A stretch of 64,000 nt of DNA from Stratiformator vulcanicus (GTDB lineage Bacteria > Planctomycetota > Planctomycetia > Planctomycetales > Planctomycetaceae). The stretch is from positions 186,001 through 250,000 of the forward strand of contig NZ_CP036268.1 in the NCBI RefSeq assembly GCF_007744515.1, given 5' to 3'. The position numbers and the translations under genes are program-made. The notes under the pieces were generated by a model, which had not been told where the DNA came from, did no database searches, and saw only the letters and a list, made by a program, of their open reading frames with translations. Shown here one piece after another: positions 56,912 to 64,000 of the stretch (positions within the stretch are counted from its first letter, which is position 1; the number at the start of each line of letters is the position of its first letter).

Positions 56912-58453
56912 TCACCAGTATTTGCGGTCGAGGGCTCGGTAGTTGATGGCTTCGGAGAGATGATCGGCAGCGATTTGGTCTTGTCCGGCCAGGTCAGCGA
57001 TGGTCCGGCTGACGCGGAGAATGCGGTCGTGGGCGCGTGCGGAGAGTCCCATCGAGTCCATTGCGGCTTTGAGAAGCTGCTCGGCATCGTGGGTGAGGGA
57101 GCAATGTTGGCGGACTTCGCGGGCGGACATGCGACCGTTGAGCAGGGTCGGATCAGGAGTGTTCTGGAAGCGTTGCCGTTGTCGGGAGCGGGCCTCTAAG
57201 ACCTGATGGCGCATCGTGTTACTGTCGGTGCCGGGCTTCTTGCCGGAGAGCTCGCGGAAGGGGACCTGGGGGACTTCGAGGTGGATGTCGATGCGGTCCA
57301 GAAGGGGGCCGGAGATGCGGCTGAGATACCGCTGGGTCGCGATGGAACTGTCGGCCTTGTGCCCGGTGTCGTCTCCCTTGTGATAGCCGGAGGGGGTGGG
57401 ATTCATCGCGGCGACGAGCATGAATTTCGCGGGGAATGTGGCCGAGCCGATGGCTCGTGAAATCGTGACGACGCCTTCTTCAAGCGGCTGGCGCAGGACT
57501 TCGAGCGTGGTGCGGCTGAACTCGGGGAGCTCGTCGAGAAAGAGGACGCCGTTGTGGGCCATCGAGATTTCGCCCGGTCGGGGGATCGACCCGCCGCCGA
57601 CGAGTCCGGCTTGAGAAATCGTGTGATGCGGAGCCTGAAAGGGCCGCTTGAGCACGAGCGGGGCTTCGTTTTCGAGACGGCCGACGGCAGACCAGATCCG
57701 CGTGGTTTGCAGTGATTCTTCGGGCGAGAGGTCCGGCATGATGGTCCCGATCCGGCTGGCGAGCAGCGTTTTCCCGGTGCCGGGCGGACCGATCATCAGG
57801 GCGTGATGAGCTCCCGCTGCTGCGACGGTCATGGCTCGTTTGGCGAATTCCTGGCCTTTGACGTCGGCGTAGTCGATCTCGTAGCTGCCCCAGCGTTCGA
57901 CGGCGGTGTCCCATTCGAACGGGGAGGGTTCGATGGTGAGCTGGCCGGTCATGAAGCCGACGGCTTCGGTCAGAGAGCTGACCGGGATGACGTCGATCTC
58001 GCGAACTACTGCTGCTTCCTTCGCGTTTTCGGCGGGGACCATCAGTCCGCGGAGGTTCTTTTCGCGTGCGGCGAGAGCCATCGATAGCGTGCCCTTGGCG
58101 GGGCGGAGTTTGCCGTCGAGGGCGAGTTCGCCGATGCAGGCGAATTCGGCGAAGCGGTCTTCGGGCAGTTGCTGGCTGGCGGAGAGGATGCCGAGGGCGA
58201 TCGGCAGGTCGAGTGAGGCGGCCTCTTTGGGCAGGTCAGCCGGGGAGAGATTGATGACGATGCGATCGAACGGCCGGTGATAGCCGCTGTTGACGAGGGC
58301 TCGCTCGATGCGGTGCGTGCTCTCTTTGACGGCTGCTTCGGCCAGGCCGACGAGTATCGTCTTCGGTAACCCGGCCGGGCTGATATCGACCTCGACTTCG
58401 ACGGCTTTGGCGTCAATCCCGTAGAGGGTGAAGCTATGAAGCTGGGCGAGCAT
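56912..58453 (-). CDS. comM: ComM/YifB-family Mg-chelatase-like AAA+ ATPase lacking the zinc-finger cysteines
   Basis: 513 aa, full length. The N-terminal Lon-S5-like domain (INLSPADLPKEAASLDLPIALGIL) is followed by AAA+ with Walker A GPPGTGKTLLASR, Walker B VLFLDELPEFSR and the sensor segment. Family segments FQAPHHTISQAGLVGGG, SRISGPLLDRIDIHLEVP and the C-terminal lid (LGLSARAHDRILRVSRTIADL) are all there. ComM helps integrate DNA during natural transformation by branch migration. The usual Cys pairs (CPCG...C-x-C between sensor 1 and SRISGP) are replaced: NPTPSGYHKGDD...KADSSIATQ. So zinc binding at that site is lost in this protein. Start ATG 58453; no neighbours on its strand. Confidence 0.93.
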   Translation of the reverse strand: MLAQLHSFTLYGIDAKAVEVEVDISPAGLPKTILVGLAEAAVKESTHRIERALVNSGYHRPFDRIVINLSPADLPKEAASLDLPIALGILSASQQLPEDRFAEFACIGELALDGKLRPAKGTLSMALAAREKNLRGLMVPAENAKEAAVVREIDVIPVSSLTEAVGFMTGQLTIEPSPFEWDTAVERWGSYEIDYADVKGQEFAKRAMTVAAAGAHHALMIGPPGTGKTLLASRIGTIMPDLSPEESLQTTRIWSAVGRLENEAPLVLKRPFQAPHHTISQAGLVGGGSIPRPGEISMAHNGVLFLDELPEFSRTTLEVLRQPLEEGVVTISRAIGSATFPAKFMLVAAMNPTPSGYHKGDDTGHKADSSIATQRYLSRISGPLLDRIDIHLEVPQVPFRELSGKKPGTDSNTMRHQVLEARSRQRQRFQNTPDPTLLNGRMSAREVRQHCSLTHDAEQLLKAAMDSMGLSARAHDRILRVSRTIADLAGQDQIAADHLSEAINYRALDRKYW

Positions 58454-59063
58454 CGGGACGCGGATCGGACAGGAATCGGACTGTGCGGTCGAACAGCGAG
58501 AGGCTCAGCGATTGTGGGCAGGGAGTAAAGCGACTGCAACGGTCCGGTCCCGTAGATTCCCGCGATCTTGATGGACTTCGGAATGCACAACGGCTGCGAA
58601 TGGTCGGCGATCACTGGAGATTGCCACACAGTTGAGAAGTGTTGGTTGAGTTCGAATCGAAGTGTGGTTAACCCCCTGCCCCGTAGTAAGCCAGGTTGGT
58701 TGCGCGGCCACCAACGCGGGACAAAGATTACGTCCAAAACCAGCGAATATAAGGATTTTGGCGACTGGCACGGCCTATGCACCCTTCAGAGGCAAGCGGA
58801 TAACGACCGGGGTGTCGTCGGAAACGATTCCACCACACACAGCTTGAAATGTAAGGAGGCAGACGCAGTCGGCCCAATTGATAAGAGAATCAATGGGTGC
58901 TCAGCAGATTTTGACTTGAAGGTTTGCACCAGTACGACTGCGGCCAATTCACTTCCCCTGTCATTTCATCCGTGACGTTTGAGTCGCGATCGATCGCGGC
59001 TCGCCGGCCAAATGGTTTGTGCCGGGACACGCAATTCGCGCCTGTCAGATTGAGGAGAGATTT
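58454..59063. other. Divergent intergenic region comM / SOD-like gene
   Basis: 610 bases. Must contain the promoters of both flanking genes. A 135-codon plus-strand frame (58568-58975) has no protein-like features. GAGGAGA before ATG 59064 is the ribosome-binding site of the next gene. No terminator, RNA gene or repeat recognised. Confidence 0.45.
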
Positions 59064-60362
59064 ATGAAAAAGTGGACACTCACCGCATTTGCGACGATGC
59101 TGGTTGCCGGACTTGGCACCAGTATGGCGGTCGCTCAGTCCGAGCCGCTGGAAAAAGACCCGGTCGAAAAACGACTGAGGGGCGGGACCTCGGATGAATT
59201 GCTCGAACGCCGTGGGCGATTCGATGCCGTTGACGTCGATCGCGTCGAGATCAACGACTCCGACGAGTACCGCGGTACCAACGAGCGTCGTCAGGCCGAT
59301 CGCTTCGACGCCAGCCGATTTGAAGGCTACGACGAAGTCGAAGCCGACGGCCGGTACTATTACCGGGACGGACGGCGTCGTTTGGTCGATCCGAACTCGG
59401 GTCAGCCGGCACGAGTCCGAAGCGGCGTCGTGATTCAGGTCATTCCGAAAGGAACGATCGAAGGGCTGATGAATCGCTCTAGTCACGACGGCCAACGACG
59501 CAATCGCGGGAACGAGCAGTATGGCTCGAACCAACCGCAGAACCGCGTCAACGCCGCCGTTGTTGTGTTCTCGCCGATGCGGGATTCACAAATTGACGGA
59601 CACGTTCGCATGGAACGCAACGGTGACCAGGTTCGCTGCTGGGGCGACGTCTCAGGGCTGAGCCAAGGCCAGTATTGCCTCTGCGTGCACCAGTTCGGCA
59701 ACATGCTCGATAGTGCCGAGGGCCAGGGAATCGGCGACCAGTATCAGTGGCGTCAAAACAACTCTGATCAAAGGCAGAGCAACAATGCCAAGCGGGGTCA
59801 GTTCGCGACCTTTAAGGTCAACAAGAACGGTAAGGCTCAGTTCGATAAGACAGCCAGCCTTCCGCTCGGTGAATTCGTCGGACGTTCGGTCGTAATTCAC
59901 GAACTTGGTAATAATGGCCAGCCTAAAAAGGCCGTCGCCTTTGGTATCGTTGGCATTACCGACGAAGCGACCGGTTCACGGCGTGGCCAGAAAGAACGGA
60001 CTTCCGGCTATCGCGGAACCGACAGCGAGCAATCCGCTGACGACCGCGACGAGCAAAAACGGAACGCGGAAGATCGCGAACAGAATCGCGATCAGGCCGA
60101 TAACCGAGAAGCCGCACGTAAAGAGCGTCAGCGAAATCGTGACCGCCAGCAGAACGACAATCGCGAACGTAATCGCGACCAGTCGAACGCTGCGGACGAG
60201 ACTCGGAATGAGTCAGAATCGGACCGCGCACTGACGGTGCCCGAGCGTGATTCGAACGAGTCTTCAAGCTCGGTGGACCGGACAAAGACCTCGAATGACT
60301 CGACTTCGGGTCCGAATAGTGCGGCCGGTCGCTCAAACCGAAACGGTCAGAATCAAGAGTAA
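59064..60362 (+). CDS. Exported protein with degenerate Cu/Zn-superoxide-dismutase-like domain and highly charged tail
   Basis: 432 aa from ATG 59064 with GAGGAGA upstream. Signal peptide MKKWTLTAFATMLVAGLGTS, cut after VAQ or nearby. Residues 163-300 follow the Cu/Zn SOD beta-barrel: NAAVVVFSPMRDSQIDGHVRM, CWGDVSGLSQGQYCLCVHQFGNM (like GDVSGLxPGxHGFHIHEFGD), GQFATFKVNKNGKAQ, FVGRSVVIHELGNN (like VGRAVVVH) and AFGIVGI. Of the metal ligands H46 is Cys207, H48 is H209 and H120 is H279; the H63/H71/H80 loop is lost. Enzyme activity is therefore unlikely. About 130 C-terminal residues are almost only Arg, Asp, Glu, Asn and Gln, expected to be disordered. A terminator follows. Confidence 0.8.
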   Translation: MKKWTLTAFATMLVAGLGTSMAVAQSEPLEKDPVEKRLRGGTSDELLERRGRFDAVDVDRVEINDSDEYRGTNERRQADRFDASRFEGYDEVEADGRYYYRDGRRRLVDPNSGQPARVRSGVVIQVIPKGTIEGLMNRSSHDGQRRNRGNEQYGSNQPQNRVNAAVVVFSPMRDSQIDGHVRMERNGDQVRCWGDVSGLSQGQYCLCVHQFGNMLDSAEGQGIGDQYQWRQNNSDQRQSNNAKRGQFATFKVNKNGKAQFDKTASLPLGEFVGRSVVIHELGNNGQPKKAVAFGIVGITDEATGSRRGQKERTSGYRGTDSEQSADDRDEQKRNAEDREQNRDQADNREAARKERQRNRDRQQNDNRERNRDQSNAADETRNESESDRALTVPERDSNESSSSVDRTKTSNDSTSGPNSAAGRSNRNGQNQE

Positions 60363-60401
60363 TTGATTCGCATCGGATTTAATTTTGTTGGACCCCGTTA
60401 G

Positions 60402-60435
60402 GCGGGAAGGCACCGGAGGCCTTCCCGCTTTATTT
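60402..60435. terminator. Rho-independent terminator between convergent genes
   Basis: GCGGGAAGGC (60402-60411), 7-base loop, GCCTTCCCGC (60419-60428), then TTTATTT. A perfect 10-bp GC-rich stem 39 bases after the stop of the SOD-like gene. It serves the plus strand clearly and may help the convergent cytochrome gene. Confidence 0.9.
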
Positions 60436-60456
60436 GCGCGCTGTCAGTCAACTCCC

Positions 60457-62019
60457 TCACATGTCCCCGTAGTGTTCGGTAATGCCTAAGAGGTCTTCAT
60501 CTTCGGTTTGCGGTGCATCGATGATTGGAAGGGGTCGCCAGTCGAACCATTCGCTGTGCGGAATCTTTCCTTCCTCGATCGGCGGAGGTAAGAAAGCTGC
60601 TGCGTAGAGGTGGTTCATCCAAATTTCTGATTCGTCAGATACGATGCCGGAATCGACCTTTAAACGATAGGAAGCGGCGAAGGCCGGGCGATTTCCCGTG
60701 TAGATATAAATCACACCGCTTAGGTCGCAATCGTCTAACTCTTCGTGTTGACTGATTGGGTAAGCAACCTCGAAGGCCTCAAACGGCTCAATCGTTTTGA
60801 ATGTCAACGAATTCGAGTCCTCTTCCGCCTTCGATCGATCGTAGGTCTCGCTGACGAGCACCCGATTAAAGATTTCAGGCTTAAAGAGTTCTTTCGTGGC
60901 GTTGGGGGCGCGGCGAATTTGGATGTTCACAGAAGCAGCGTTTCCCGACGGGAATTCATTGCCGGGAACTAGCGTCTCGCGATTCGGTCCGATGAGTGAA
61001 ATTTCGAAGATCGCCGTCGCGTAGTTGCCTTGATTAAATAATTTCGGGTCGCGTTCGTTGTTGCCGCGATAGTAAGTGTGCTCCGTACGCCGCGGGTGTG
61101 TCATCCGGACGGGCAGTGGCGGGTTCCCATAAAGATCGGTGGTCGAAAGAGTTTTCCCGGATAATTCGGCAACCTGTGTGTTTAACTCGCTCACGCGGGA
61201 TTCGAGTATCGGGATCAGGGCTACTTGTTTGTCGAGAACGAAAATTCGACCGAGCAACCCGAGGGTTACGGTTGTCAATATCAGCAGCAATCCACTGCGG
61301 CGTCCGATTCCGGCAGCCGCTTTGCCTAACCATGATGGGGGCGTTCTATTTTTCTTCTGCAATTCGCGCTCGTATCGTTGCGCGATCGCTAAGACAATCA
61401 ACACGCAAAGACAGGTGGCGGACAGCCCAAACAAATGGGGAATCGCAGACGCGAAGGTGAATAGTGAATCGATCCAATCCGCACTCAGAATGAGAACCCA
61501 CAATGGGGGTGGGCTAAACTCGGAATCGGCACTCTCTAAAAGAGGATTTTGCTCGAACTTAAGATCATCCGGCCAATTGGTACCCTCGGCAACCCACCGC
61601 TCCAGTATGGCGAGCTCGTCATCAGATAGTCTTTCGGTATCGCGAGGCATCCTGTAGTTGGGGTCGTTACTTAAGACACGTGACAGAATTTCGTTCGAAT
61701 CGAGGTCACCCCCCAAGAGTGCGATCCCGGAATGACCACCGGCTTGAGCGAACTGGCGCGTGTGCAGCCTCAGCCCGCCTTTATCGTGAAGCGGTCCGTG
61801 ACATTGATAGCAGTGGCGGGCGAAGATCGGGCGGACATCAGTGACGAAATCGATGTCCGCAGTTTCGCTCAACTTCGTCGCCGAGTCGGATTCGGCCTGC
61901 GTGGGACGCTGCGCTTCAATCGGCGGGGCGGCGGCAGAGTCTTTAGCGGTGGCAAGGCAGGCAAGACCGCAAGAGGCGGTCGCGACCAGGCAGAGTGCGA
62001 TTCGGAGAACGTAAGGCAT
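60457..62019 (-). CDS. Membrane-anchored planctomycete-type cytochrome c protein
   Basis: 520 aa from ATG 62019; a frame to 62073 adds 18 residues. Signal peptide or anchor MPYVLRIALCLVATASCGLA. VRPIFARHCYQCHGPLHDKGGLRLHTR is the planctomycete cytochrome c (PSCyt1) segment with one CxxCH heme site (CYQCH) and the distal Met likely in YRMPRDTERLSDDELAILERWV. Two membrane helices follow (about 195-225 and 260-282), a short coiled coil (ILESRVSELNTQVAELSG), then a beta-rich domain with charged ends. The usual PSD1/DUF1549 partners are missing. Function is probably in periplasmic electron transfer; the partner is unknown. Confidence 0.82.
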   Translation of the reverse strand: MPYVLRIALCLVATASCGLACLATAKDSAAAPPIEAQRPTQAESDSATKLSETADIDFVTDVRPIFARHCYQCHGPLHDKGGLRLHTRQFAQAGGHSGIALLGGDLDSNEILSRVLSNDPNYRMPRDTERLSDDELAILERWVAEGTNWPDDLKFEQNPLLESADSEFSPPPLWVLILSADWIDSLFTFASAIPHLFGLSATCLCVLIVLAIAQRYERELQKKNRTPPSWLGKAAAGIGRRSGLLLILTTVTLGLLGRIFVLDKQVALIPILESRVSELNTQVAELSGKTLSTTDLYGNPPLPVRMTHPRRTEHTYYRGNNERDPKLFNQGNYATAIFEISLIGPNRETLVPGNEFPSGNAASVNIQIRRAPNATKELFKPEIFNRVLVSETYDRSKAEEDSNSLTFKTIEPFEAFEVAYPISQHEELDDCDLSGVIYIYTGNRPAFAASYRLKVDSGIVSDESEIWMNHLYAAAFLPPPIEEGKIPHSEWFDWRPLPIIDAPQTEDEDLLGITEHYGDM

Positions 62020-62121
62020 GGCGAAGGACAAAAGACGCCGGGAGCAACTGCATTGAACGATAGCGATCAGCACGGCGGAGTCACGCCCTACCGATATGAA
62101 TTTCTTGCAAGCCGCTGTTCA

Positions 62122-63252
62122 TCACGGGTGAAACCAGAACACGACCGCGAAGAACAAGTAAACCGCCAGGAACATCGCCCCTTCAATCCAATTTGACTCG
62201 CCATCGTTGAGGGCAGCCGAACTGACGAGTACCGCCGCCCCGAGCGATGCGATCTCGAACAGGCTGAATGTCAGTGACATCGGTTCGGAGGCGAGAAAAT
62301 ACGATGCGATCACGAGCACCGGAGCGACGAGCAACGCCACCTGCAGGCACGAGCCCATCGCGATTTGAAAGCTGAGTTCCATCTTGTTGTCGCGGGCGAC
62401 CCACACCGCGACCATCCCTTCGGCCGCATTGCCGACGACCGCGACGATAATCACGCCGATAAACAGTTCGCTCATTTGAAGCGTCCCGGCTTCCCGCATG
62501 TGCTCGATCGCGCCGACGAACGATTCCGAAAGGAAGGCCACGCACAGCGTCGCCCCCAGCAATATCCCGGCCGAGAGTTCCTTGGACCACTCAGCGGTTT
62601 CGTGATGCTCGACATCGGGGCGGAGCAGAAAGCGATGCGTCCGGAGCGAAAACACGAGCGTCAGCCCGTAGAGAATCAGCAACAGGATCGCCGCGGTCAG
62701 TGACGATTCCTGCACGAACGTGCTCGCCCACTCCGGATGCTCGACGAAGACCGGGTCGACCTGCGGGAGCAGCGTGATAACCGTCGGCACGCTGAGCATA
62801 ATCAGCGTGACCCACAACATGCCGACGTTGACGTGGGCGCCGGTCCGGCTGAAACTCTGCGTCTGGTACTTCGTTCCGCCGTAAAGCATTGCGGCGCCGA
62901 GCACCAGCAGCAGGTTGCCGAGAATCGACCCCGTGATGCTCGCCAGTACGACCGGGTACATCGTCGGGCCCGCGACGAGCCCGAACATCGCGATAATGAG
63001 TTCGGTAATGTTGCCGAACGTCGCGTTGAGCAGCCCGCCCCACAGCGGGCCGGCATACACGGCGATTTCCTCGGTCGCTTTTCCGATCAGCGTCACCGTG
63101 CCGAGAATGGCGATTCCCGAGCAGATGAAAATCGCGATCGGGTCGGCGTGTGCGATTTTCAGCACGATGACCACCGGCAGGAATATCAGCAGGTACGACA
63201 ACTTGGGGATTGTCGCGAGGAAGGCGCGGGGCTGGTCGGCGTCAGTGTTCAT
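62122..63252 (-). CDS. Ca2+/H+ antiporter, CaCA family (Cax/ChaA-like)
   Basis: 376 aa from ATG 63252 (a frame to 63303 adds 17 residues). Eleven or so membrane helices. The two alpha-repeats carry GGLLNATFGNITELIIAMFGL (first) and VVGNAAEGMVAVWVARDNKMELSFQIAMGSCLQVALLVAP (second), with the acidic residues that move Ca2+; an acidic central loop (RPDVEHHETAEWSKE) sits between. It exports Ca2+ in exchange for protons. Single gene, no operon partners; the upstream gap (63253-63528) shows nothing notable. Confidence 0.93.
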   Translation of the reverse strand: MNTDADQPRAFLATIPKLSYLLIFLPVVIVLKIAHADPIAIFICSGIAILGTVTLIGKATEEIAVYAGPLWGGLLNATFGNITELIIAMFGLVAGPTMYPVVLASITGSILGNLLLVLGAAMLYGGTKYQTQSFSRTGAHVNVGMLWVTLIMLSVPTVITLLPQVDPVFVEHPEWASTFVQESSLTAAILLLILYGLTLVFSLRTHRFLLRPDVEHHETAEWSKELSAGILLGATLCVAFLSESFVGAIEHMREAGTLQMSELFIGVIIVAVVGNAAEGMVAVWVARDNKMELSFQIAMGSCLQVALLVAPVLVIASYFLASEPMSLTFSLFEIASLGAAVLVSSAALNDGESNWIEGAMFLAVYLFFAVVFWFHP

Positions 63253-63528
63253 GAGGGATTCTTGGAAGCGCGTCGCGCGTCTTACATTGAACGGGATTCG
63301 CATTCCTCCGATGAATCGGAGATCGTTGCGCCGCCGGCTCGGAGTTTACACCGAAGTTGAACGCGATGTCGCCTCAACACACTACGAGACCGGTGCCAGC
63401 CGAAGCGAACTGCCCTGCGCCGAAAAGCCGGGAATTCATCTTTGGCGGGCGATTTCATGACCTAAACTCTGATGCGGGCCCGGTCGTCGTAGATGTCGTT
63501 CTGACACTGCGCCACGGAGCCATTCGGC

Positions 63529-64000
63529 ATGTCTTTCAAAGTTGATGCATTTCTGGAACGTCGCAGGTCCGCGGGCTGGGACTGCGCGCTGCCTCGGCTC
63601 GAATTGAACGTGAGCCGGGAACTGCACGCGATTCTGTTCGGTTTCAGCGAGAACGGGGAGCACAACGCGCTCGCGGAGCGATTTCACCTTGAGCCCCGCC
63701 CTCTGCCGGACGACCTCTCGATCGAAACGAACGTCGAAGTCGTTGAGCAATCGCAGCGCGAGCGGCCGCGCCAGGTGGTGCTTCCGGCCGAGGCATGGGA
63801 CCTCTATCGGCAGATGTCCCGCAAACTCGATCCGAGCGTCGTCGCGAGTACGGGGCTGCCAAAATTCCTGGAAGAAATCGCGACAGCCTTGCTCAAGGCG
63901 GAAGGCAAAAGCCCGATGCTGGCGACGTCGCGGGCTTGGATGAAGAGCCGAGCGACAGGGCGACCGTTTACAGGGACCCGGCTTTGCGGCTCAGAAGTGC
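63529..64000 (+). CDS. Unknown protein, 3' end cut by window edge
   Basis: 157 codons are visible from ATG 63529 (GGAG about 9 bases upstream), with no stop before the window end. It starts MSFKVDAFLERRRSAGWDC, is rich in Glu/Arg/Leu, and later has LPAEAWDLYRQMSRKLDPS and FLEEIATALLKAEGK. Soluble and apparently helical. No family recognised. Clean codon pattern and Shine-Dalgarno support coding. Confidence 0.65.
   Translation, partial: MSFKVDAFLERRRSAGWDCALPRLELNVSRELHAILFGFSENGEHNALAERFHLEPRPLPDDLSIETNVEVVEQSQRERPRQVVLPAEAWDLYRQMSRKLDPSVVASTGLPKFLEEIATALLKAEGKSPMLATSRAWMKSRATGRPFTGTRLCGSEV

Noticed and set aside
58568-58975. 135-codon plus-strand frame in the comM gap
   Set aside because: No Shine-Dalgarno, no hydrophobic or domain pattern, and lies in a divergent promoter gap.

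Overview
The window looks like the chromosome of a planctomycete (PVC superphylum). It is GC-rich and gene-dense. It carries a DUF1559 pseudopilin-like protein with the H-X9-DG ending, a giant exported protein with a LEPR-XLL-type N-terminus, a planctomycete-type cytochrome c protein, von Willebrand A proteins, a Ser/Thr kinase with a large extracytoplasmic part, a hopanoid radical-SAM enzyme (HpnH) and a metal-type KdsA for lipid A/KDO. No rRNA, tRNA, phage, transposase or CRISPR array was seen.

Layout. 1-2.8 kb: a Fur-box-preceded feoA-feoA-feoB iron operon (feoB runs off the left edge). 3.0-10 kb: a class I ribonucleotide reductase set, nrdA - DUF559 nuclease-like - membrane protein - nrdB - HTH/B12-domain-like regulator, all on the minus strand behind a leader of about 490 nt. 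The NrdB has Phe at the radical-tyrosine site, which makes it class Ic (Mn/Fe), as in Chlamydia. 10.3-14.4 kb: pyrH and a two-gene membrane/exported pair. 14.7-20 kb: a RodA/FtsW-like protein, kdsA, a lipoprotein and an SBF-type transporter on the plus strand. 20-24.3 kb: two paralogous vWA proteins with a TonB-like Ser-x3-His membrane anchor. 24.7-29.3 kb: hydrolase, methyltransferase, LURP-one-like protein, 2-isopropylmalate/homocitrate synthase-like enzyme and a ParDE-type toxin-antitoxin pair. 29.4-33 kb: GT4 glycosyltransferase, hpnH and a HAD hydrolase. 33-42.4 kb: DUF1559 protein, SGNH lipoprotein, SOUL-like protein, mutS, serC, an esterase and a beta-propeller. 42.5-50.5 kb: receptor-like Ser/Thr kinase, a phospholipase-C-like/DUF4332 fusion and a secreted protein. 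50.5-56.1 kb: an HNR-repeat protein and the LEPR-XLL/LRR locus. 56.9-64 kb: a ComM-like ATPase, a degenerate Cu/Zn-SOD-like exported protein, a cytochrome c protein, a Ca2+/H+ antiporter and a partial unknown gene.

Most unusual region: 51.6-56.1 kb. A full-length exported multidomain protein (794 aa) is followed, with a 1-base overlap, by a small exported LRR-like protein. Then comes an orphan copy of only the C-terminal module of the big protein, and then a second, 4-base-overlapping, diverged LRR-like protein. This is a tandemly duplicated C-terminal-module plus partner cassette, lower in GC than its surroundings. It is formally like the orphan cassettes of polymorphic secreted systems, although the module itself looks lectin/DUF1080-like rather than toxic.

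The window also holds several families of palindromic intergenic repeats. Three of them share ACAAGCC...GGCTTGT ends and mostly sit next to stop codons, which suggests a 3'-end or mobile-hairpin role.
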